Translations under genes and position numbers: made by a program | Part shown: positions 14,775-18,299 of the stretch, piece after piece | Position numbering within the stretch: position 1 is the stretch's first letter | Layout: each line of letters begins with the position of its first letter | From: JAKAFX01 sp049965715 | GTDB taxonomy: Archaea > Thermoplasmatota > Thermoplasmata > Thermoplasmatales > Thermoplasmataceae | Length of the DNA: 18,299 nucleotides | Direction of reading: 5' to 3' | Assembly: GCA_049965715.1 (NCBI GenBank) | Contig: JBMFWA010000024.1 | Span: 1-18,299, forward strand | Notes under the pieces: model-generated | What the model was told of the DNA's origin: nothing | Seen by the model: the letters and a program-made list of their open reading frames with translations, nothing else | Database searches by the model: none

Positions 14775-15625
14775 GTGGATTGGTTGATGAAAACACAAGA
14801 GTCATAGTGCAGGGAATCACGGGCCATCAGGGAAAGTTCCATTCCGGTGAAATGGTGAAGTTCGGAACAAAGGTTGTGGGCGGCACCTCGCCGGGCAAGA
14901 AAGGCCAGAATGTCAATGGCATCCCGATCTTTGAGACCGTTGCAGACGCAATGTCCGCTAATCCAAATGCCACAATGATCTCAGTTGCTGCACCCTATGT
15001 GAGGGATGCGGCGTTTGAAGCCATCGATGCCGGTATTAAACTGATGTACATCCTGACTGAGCATGTGCCTTTCCACGATACCATGGAGATACTCTACGAG
15101 GCAAAGCGGAAGGATATCGTCATGCTTGGACCCAATGGACCGGGGATCACCAGACCTGGATATGCAAAGATAGGAATCATGCCAAATCATATCTTCAAGA
15201 AGGGAGATGTCGCAGTTGCATCCAGAAGTGGAACGCTGACATACGAGATTGTCGGGTCCCTGACCAACGCCGGTTTCGGGGAGAGCACTGTGATCGGTCT
15301 GGGCGGCGATCCTGTGGTCGGCCTGACCTATATTGATGTGCTCAAGCTGTTCCAGGAAGACAGGGATACCAGGAGTATAGTTCTGGTCGGCGAGATAGGC
15401 GGCAACAACGAGGAGCTTGCGGCAGCATATATAAAGAAGAACATAACCAAGAAGGTTGTCGCATACATCACAGGAAGGAGTGCACCGCCAGGCAAGAGGA
15501 TGGGTCATGCCGGTGCTATAGTCGAGCACGGGACCGGAACTGCAGAGTCCAAGATCAGGGCATTCAACGAGAGCGGGGTCAGTGTTGCGGAATATCCTGT
15601 GGACATTCCAGAACTCCTGAGGTGA
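14771..15625 (+). CDS. sucD: succinyl-CoA synthetase alpha subunit
   Basis: The alpha subunit binds CoA and carries the phosphohistidine intermediate. Its 284 residues contain the N-terminal CoA-binding fold VQGITGHQGKFHS (about 14-26), GGTSPGKKG, MLGPNGPGI, RSGTLTYEI and VGEIGGNNEE. The active-site histidine in RMGHAGAIVEHGTGT falls at residue 246, the same number as the phosphorylated histidine of the E. coli enzyme. The usual glycine-rich AGGKGTA after it is EHGTGTA here, a small departure. The start overlaps sucC by four bases and the stop lies 4 bases before argF, so all three genes form one transcript. A long open frame on the opposite strand of this gene is a coding shadow. Confidence 0.96.
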   Translation: MSGLVDENTRVIVQGITGHQGKFHSGEMVKFGTKVVGGTSPGKKGQNVNGIPIFETVADAMSANPNATMISVAAPYVRDAAFEAIDAGIKLMYILTEHVPFHDTMEILYEAKRKDIVMLGPNGPGITRPGYAKIGIMPNHIFKKGDVAVASRSGTLTYEIVGSLTNAGFGESTVIGLGGDPVVGLTYIDVLKLFQEDRDTRSIVLVGEIGGNNEELAAAYIKKNITKKVVAYITGRSAPPGKRMGHAGAIVEHGTGTAESKIRAFNESGVSVAEYPVDIPELLR

Positions 15626-15629
15626 TTCA

Positions 15630-16547
15630 ATGAAGAGAGATATACTGTCCGTTCTTGACATGAAGAACGATTTCGAGGACCTGATTGAATTGTCTCTGAA
15701 ACTCAAGAGAAGCAGGTATGATGAGATCGAGTGGGCAAAGAACAGGGTTCTTGCAATGATATTCGAGAAACCGAGCACCAGGACAAGGGTTTCTTTTGAA
15801 TCTGCCATAAGGCAGATAGGCGGTCATTCACTCTACCTGAATCCCAACGACATGCAGCTGGGAAGAGGCGAAACAATATCGGACACTGCAAAGGTCCTAT
15901 CAAGGATGGTGGATGTCATAGCTTACAGGGCATTCGAACATTCAAAGATGATCGAGCTGGCCAGAAATGCCACAATTCCTGTCATCAATGCCCTCGATGA
16001 TGCAGAGCATCCGGTGCAGATGCTTGCTGACTTCATGACGCTGTATGAGAAATTCGGAAAACTCAAGGGGCTCAACCTGACCTATGTAGGCGACGGAAAT
16101 AATGTTGCGAATTCACTGCTTTATGCTTCTGCGCTCACCGGCGTGAACATAAGGATTGCCACGCCTGAGGGCTATGAGCCAAAGAAGGAATATGTTTCAA
16201 GAGCGCTGGAGGTTGCATCAGAACACGGATCAATTATCGAGATACTCAATGATCCCATGAAGGCTGCAAAGAATGCCGATGCGATCTATACAGATGTGTG
16301 GATTTCAATGGGAGAGGAGAGCAAGAGGCAGGAGAAGGAGAAGTTATTTTTGAGATACCAGGTGAACGAGAAGCTCATGGATCAGGCATCTGATCATGCT
16401 GTGTTCCTTCACTGCCTGCCTGCACACCGTGATCTTGAGGTCACCCCGGGCGTGATTGATGGTGTCAGGAGCGTGGTGTTTGATGAGGCCGAGAACAGGT
16501 TGCACACGGAGAAGGCGCTTCTCGTCAGGCTTCTCTCATTCCAGTGA
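15630..16547 (+). CDS. argF: ornithine carbamoyltransferase
   Basis: This enzyme makes citrulline from ornithine and carbamoyl phosphate in arginine synthesis, or runs in reverse in arginine breakdown. Its 305 residues show every expected signature. STRTR at 49-53 is the carbamoyl-phosphate site. HPVQ at 127-130 follows, with DVWISMG at 222-228, the ornithine-binding loop that distinguishes it from aspartate carbamoyltransferase. HCLPAHR at 261-267 holds the catalytic cysteine. GAGGTGATT, overlapping the end of sucD, is a good Shine-Dalgarno for the ATG only 4 bases after the sucD stop. Co-transcription with a citric-acid-cycle enzyme is unusual and could reflect a link between arginine and energy metabolism, but no arginine deiminase or carbamate kinase gene is in the window. 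Anabolic versus catabolic direction cannot be decided from sequence. Confidence 0.95.
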   Translation: MKRDILSVLDMKNDFEDLIELSLKLKRSRYDEIEWAKNRVLAMIFEKPSTRTRVSFESAIRQIGGHSLYLNPNDMQLGRGETISDTAKVLSRMVDVIAYRAFEHSKMIELARNATIPVINALDDAEHPVQMLADFMTLYEKFGKLKGLNLTYVGDGNNVANSLLYASALTGVNIRIATPEGYEPKKEYVSRALEVASEHGSIIEILNDPMKAAKNADAIYTDVWISMGEESKRQEKEKLFLRYQVNEKLMDQASDHAVFLHCLPAHRDLEVTPGVIDGVRSVVFDEAENRLHTEKALLVRLLSFQ

Positions 16548-16555
16548 ATAACTCA

Positions 16556-16561
16556 TTTTTT
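16556..16561 (+). terminator. U-run terminator after argF
   Basis: Six consecutive T's lie 8 bases past the argF stop, without a strong hairpin. This is a common form of archaeal termination signal. Confidence 0.4.
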
Positions 16562-16611
16562 CAATCCATTAATTTTCTGAAGCATATGATTCCCGCCGTA
16601 AGGCATGAAAA

Positions 16612-16620
16612 TCTTTTTAA
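16612..16620 (+). promoter_or_regulatory. TATA-like box of small basic-protein gene
   Basis: TCTTTTTAA lies 24-32 bases before ATG 16644 and fits leaderless transcription of this gene and probably the methyltransferase after it. Confidence 0.4.
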
Positions 16621-16643
16621 TGGACGTTTCATTATAACATACA

Positions 16644-16955
16644 ATGACTTCCGGGGAAAGAGGAAAAAGTCTGGATAGAATTATTCAGGAAAAGAGAAGA
16701 GCATACGAGATGAAAACAATTCCTGAGGTCCTCATACCCGTCTGGCAGATAAAACTGAGGGAGAGATTCGGAATAAACGTGGACAGGGAAATAGCCTCAT
16801 ATGTGGTGATGGCTGCCCACGAGCAGGGTACATGGAAGCGCCACAGGGCCATCAAGAGAATCGAGGACCTCCTGAGGGCAAGGGGCGAAACCAGAGAGAG
16901 ATCCTCAAGACTTGCCAGAGAAATTGTCGAGATTTCCGTAGGGGTAAACTATTAG
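16644..16955 (+). CDS. small charged protein of unknown function
   Basis: These 103 residues are rich in Arg, Lys and Glu and are probably nearly all helical. I do not recognise a family. The middle (about 35-80) contains RERFGINVDREIASYVVMAA and a basic stretch WKRHRAIKRIEDLLRARG that could contact nucleic acid. There is no cysteine, so it is not a Trm112-type zinc protein, the known partner of METTL5 methyltransferases in eukaryotes. Clear TATA spacing supports the ATG start. It lies 40 bases upstream of a METTL5-like methyltransferase with no separate promoter visible between them. Co-transcription, and possibly a role in RNA or ribosome biology, is therefore a reasonable guess but only that. 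Confidence 0.72.
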   Translation: MTSGERGKSLDRIIQEKRRAYEMKTIPEVLIPVWQIKLRERFGINVDREIASYVVMAAHEQGTWKRHRAIKRIEDLLRARGETRERSSRLAREIVEISVGVNY

Positions 16956-16995
16956 ATCCGGTGAAGGGAAGACCACAGACCTCAGGCATGTGTCA

Positions 16996-17568
16996 ATGGA
17001 ACTGTCCAGGCTTGAGATCCCGCGATCATATTCAATCCGTTATGAACAGTATGTCACATCGCCGGACATAGCTGCGAGGATGGTTTATCAGGCTTTTCTG
17101 GATGGGCATATTATGGGAAAGACTGTTGTCGATCTTGGCTGCGGCAATGGCATTCTGTCAGTTGCTGCCGCTCTCCTTGGAGCAGCATCAGTTTCAGCCT
17201 ATGACATAGATGAGGAGATGGTTCGCGTTGCAACAAGAAATTCCCGTGATTATCCAATCAGTGTTCACAGGTCTGATGTTAAGGATATCAATTCACATTT
17301 CGATACCGTTTTGATGAACCCGCCATGGGGATCATCCAGTGCACATGCTGATCTGCCATTTATTGAGAAAGCGGGTGAGATTGCGGATCATATATACGCT
17401 ATTCACAACAGCACCACTGAGGAATTCCTCGACAGATTCTATGGTGAAATGGGAACTGTGAGGAGAAAAATTCTCGTATCGATAGATATTCCCAGGATTT
17501 ATCCCCATCACACAAAGAAGTCAGCAGCTGTTTCCGGTATCATATACTGTGTTGATGTCAAAAGTTGA
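16996..17568 (+). CDS. METTL5-like SAM-dependent N6-adenine RNA methyltransferase
   Basis: This 190-residue class I methyltransferase opens with YEQYVTSPDIAARMVY, which matches the N-terminal signature of METTL5 (EQYPTSPHIAARML). It continues with VVDLGCGNGILSVAAALLGA (SAM site, DLGCGNG at 46-52), an acidic loop AYDIDEEMV, the catalytic motif NPPW at 108-111 and YAIHNSTTEEF. Human METTL5 methylates adenosine in 18S rRNA; archaeal homologues are expected to act on 16S rRNA at the matching place. NPPW replaces the more usual NPPF, an aromatic substitution that should still stack on the target base. The start is ATG 16996; the in-frame GTG 16990 is an alternative, and no clear Shine-Dalgarno marks either. 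The usual partner in eukaryotes, TRMT112, is not encoded nearby. Probably co-transcribed with the small basic protein before it. Confidence 0.87.
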   Translation: MELSRLEIPRSYSIRYEQYVTSPDIAARMVYQAFLDGHIMGKTVVDLGCGNGILSVAAALLGAASVSAYDIDEEMVRVATRNSRDYPISVHRSDVKDINSHFDTVLMNPPWGSSSAHADLPFIEKAGEIADHIYAIHNSTTEEFLDRFYGEMGTVRRKILVSIDIPRIYPHHTKKSAAVSGIIYCVDVKS

Positions 17569-17727
17569 AGACGTGGATGAATCTCTTCGCTGTTCCTTAA
17601 GATTGAATATCACCCATAAGATTGATCTTGAATAGAAGAATGTGTTCAACGGAGGGCCTGGTGGCATGCTGAAACTTCATTATGCTTCCATGTGACAGAA
17701 AAATAATGGCGATCCTGCGCGGGAAGC

Positions 17728-17738
17728 ATAAAGATATT
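17728..17738 (+). promoter_or_regulatory. TATA-like box of tRNA-His gene
   Basis: ATAAAGATATT lies 30-40 bases before the mature 5' end of the tRNA. Spacing is on the long side, so transcription may begin a few bases upstream of G-1. Confidence 0.35.
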
Positions 17739-17767
17739 ATGCGAATTTCCATTTCCCTCAAAAAATG

Positions 17768-17840
17768 GCCGGGGTGGGGTAGTGGATATCCTTGGGGACT
17801 GTGGATCCCCGGACCCGGGTTCAATTCCCGGACCCGGCCT
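17768..17840 (+). tRNA. tRNA-His (anticodon GTG)
   Basis: The cloverleaf fits by eye. The acceptor strand starts with encoded G-1 (17768), which pairs with discriminator C73 (17840), the identity pair of histidine tRNAs. G1-G6 pair with C67-C72. The D-arm contains GTGG and A21, the anticodon stem is GGGGA/TCCCC with loop CTGTGGA (anticodon 17802-17804), and the T-arm is CCGGG-TTCAATT-CCCGG. Base 7 (G) faces A66, the one mismatch in the acceptor stem. CCA is not encoded and there is no intron. It is flanked by the methyltransferase and AMMECR1 genes. Confidence 0.92.
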
Positions 17841-18068
17841 CTCATTTTCCATATTATGCTCTGAAACTTTCTTGTTTTAACAATCAGCCGCGTATTCAGT
17901 GAGAGGCTGTGGAAAGCTTCAAAGCGGAAATGTTTCAGTCAAATACATGCTGTGAATCGTGGAAAATACCTCACTTTTGCGAATGGGAAATTCATGCGGG
18001 ATGCCGGAGAATGATTTCAGTAATTCGAATAGTTTGAAGTTTTCGGGTTAACAAAAACATTCGCAATA

Positions 18069-18076
18069 TTTGTATA
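18069..18076 (+). promoter_or_regulatory. TATA box of AMMECR1-family gene
   Basis: TTTGTATA lies 22-29 bases before the GTG at 18098, again at leaderless distance. Confidence 0.45.
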
Positions 18077-18097
18077 GAAGCTGAAACTTAGACACTT

Positions 18098-18299
18098 GTG
18101 GAACTGGATCTCGAGGATATAAGAACAAGGCAGGAACTACTGGCCATAGCCAGGAAATCACTTGAATCAATCTATTCAGAACATGCTGGCGACATAGAAG
18201 CTTCTGTGAAGAGGAGATTCAGTGAAAAATCGGGGGCATTCACTACAATAAGGATAAATGGGAACCTTCGAGGGTGCATCGGATTCGTGGAACCTGTAT
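18098..18299 (+). CDS. AMMECR1-domain protein, 5' portion (runs off window)
   Basis: Only the first 67 codons are in the window. After a helical start (EDIRTRQELLAIARKSLESI), residues 47-66 read AFTTIRINGNLRGCIGFVEP, the hallmark of the AMMECR1 family (F-x-T-L...LRGCIG). The conserved cysteine and the LRGCIG loop form the family's presumed active site. The family occurs in archaea, bacteria and eukaryotes, about 200 residues long, and has no settled biochemical role. In prokaryotes it is often encoded with Memo-like and radical-SAM proteins (the AmmeMemoRadiSam group). GTG 18098 is chosen because the frame opens there after a well-placed TATA box and the domain starts a few residues later. 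Confidence 0.85.
   Translation, partial: MELDLEDIRTRQELLAIARKSLESIYSEHAGDIEASVKRRFSEKSGAFTTIRINGNLRGCIGFVEPV

Noticed and set aside
14981..15808. 275-codon open frame on the minus strand opposite sucD and the start of argF
   Set aside because: It runs antisense to two certain genes, shows no domain and has the irregular composition of a codon-bias shadow.
16832..17071. 79-codon frame bridging the small basic protein and the methyltransferase
   Set aside because: It is a shifted frame across two better-supported genes with no start signal.
17618..17629. AAGAT-TG-ATCTT inverted repeat before the tRNA
   Set aside because: The arms are only 5 bases and A/T-rich, so it is expected by chance and has no T run after it.
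17682..17864. 60-codon plus-strand frame, with minus-strand frames at 17597-17852
   Set aside because: They run through the tRNA-His gene, and their Gly/Pro-rich parts are just the translated tRNA stems.
17841..18097. Possible small RNA (C/D box type) in the 257-base spacer after the tRNA
   Set aside because: CTGA and ATGATTT-like pieces occur, but not in the order or spacing of paired C/D and C'/D' boxes.
1..18299. CRISPR array, insertion sequence or prophage
   Set aside because: There are no regularly spaced repeats, transposase or integrase motifs, or terminal inverted repeats. The only direct repeat seen is the 17-base tandem pair.

Overview
The window looks like a chromosomal segment from an acidophilic, wall-less archaeon of the order Thermoplasmatales. 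The signs are an alpha-type thermosome subunit with a GGM-rich tail, a thioredoxin reductase lacking the usual NADPH motif (as reported for Thermoplasma acidophilum), a large Asn/Ser/Thr-rich surface protein ending in one membrane anchor, AGG/AGA and ATA codon preference, and many TATA boxes only about 20-35 bases before the start codon (leaderless transcripts). Base composition is moderate, and no insertion sequence, CRISPR array or prophage is visible. Species cannot be assigned from the sequence alone.

Layout. 1-541 holds no intact gene; the minus strand carries what looks like a decayed PIN-domain (VapC-like) gene. 542-2437 holds a divergent pair: a small four-helix membrane protein (-) and an FAD-dependent glycerol-3-phosphate dehydrogenase (+). 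2638-8121 is a run of four plus-strand genes with a cell-surface/glycan flavour: a GT2-fold protein that seems to lack its DXD motif, a 929-residue secreted and anchored surface protein, a GmhB-like HAD sugar-phosphate phosphatase, and a conventional GT2 glycosyltransferase. 8194-9762 encodes a tandem-duplicated ThyX-like protein whose two repeats each keep a different half of the ThyX motif. It converges on, and overlaps by 4 bases, an unrecognised gene on the minus strand (9759-10688).

10884-12536 is the thermosome gene with a strong promoter, followed by thioredoxin reductase. 13665-16547 is a tight three-gene operon, sucC-sucD-argF (succinyl-CoA synthetase beta and alpha, ornithine carbamoyltransferase), behind a 14-base perfect palindrome that could be an operator. 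16644-17568 holds a small basic protein and a METTL5-like N6-adenine rRNA methyltransferase. A tRNA-His(GTG) gene with an encoded G-1 follows. The window ends inside an AMMECR1-family gene. The spacers 17569-17767 and 17841-18097 (each under 300 bases) show nothing I can support beyond the promoters listed.

Most genes are housekeeping. The strongest candidates for something little described are the split-motif double ThyX protein, the DXD-less glycosyltransferase next to the surface protein, the lineage-restricted gene opposite ThyX, and the palindromes and tandem repeat in the intergenic spacers.
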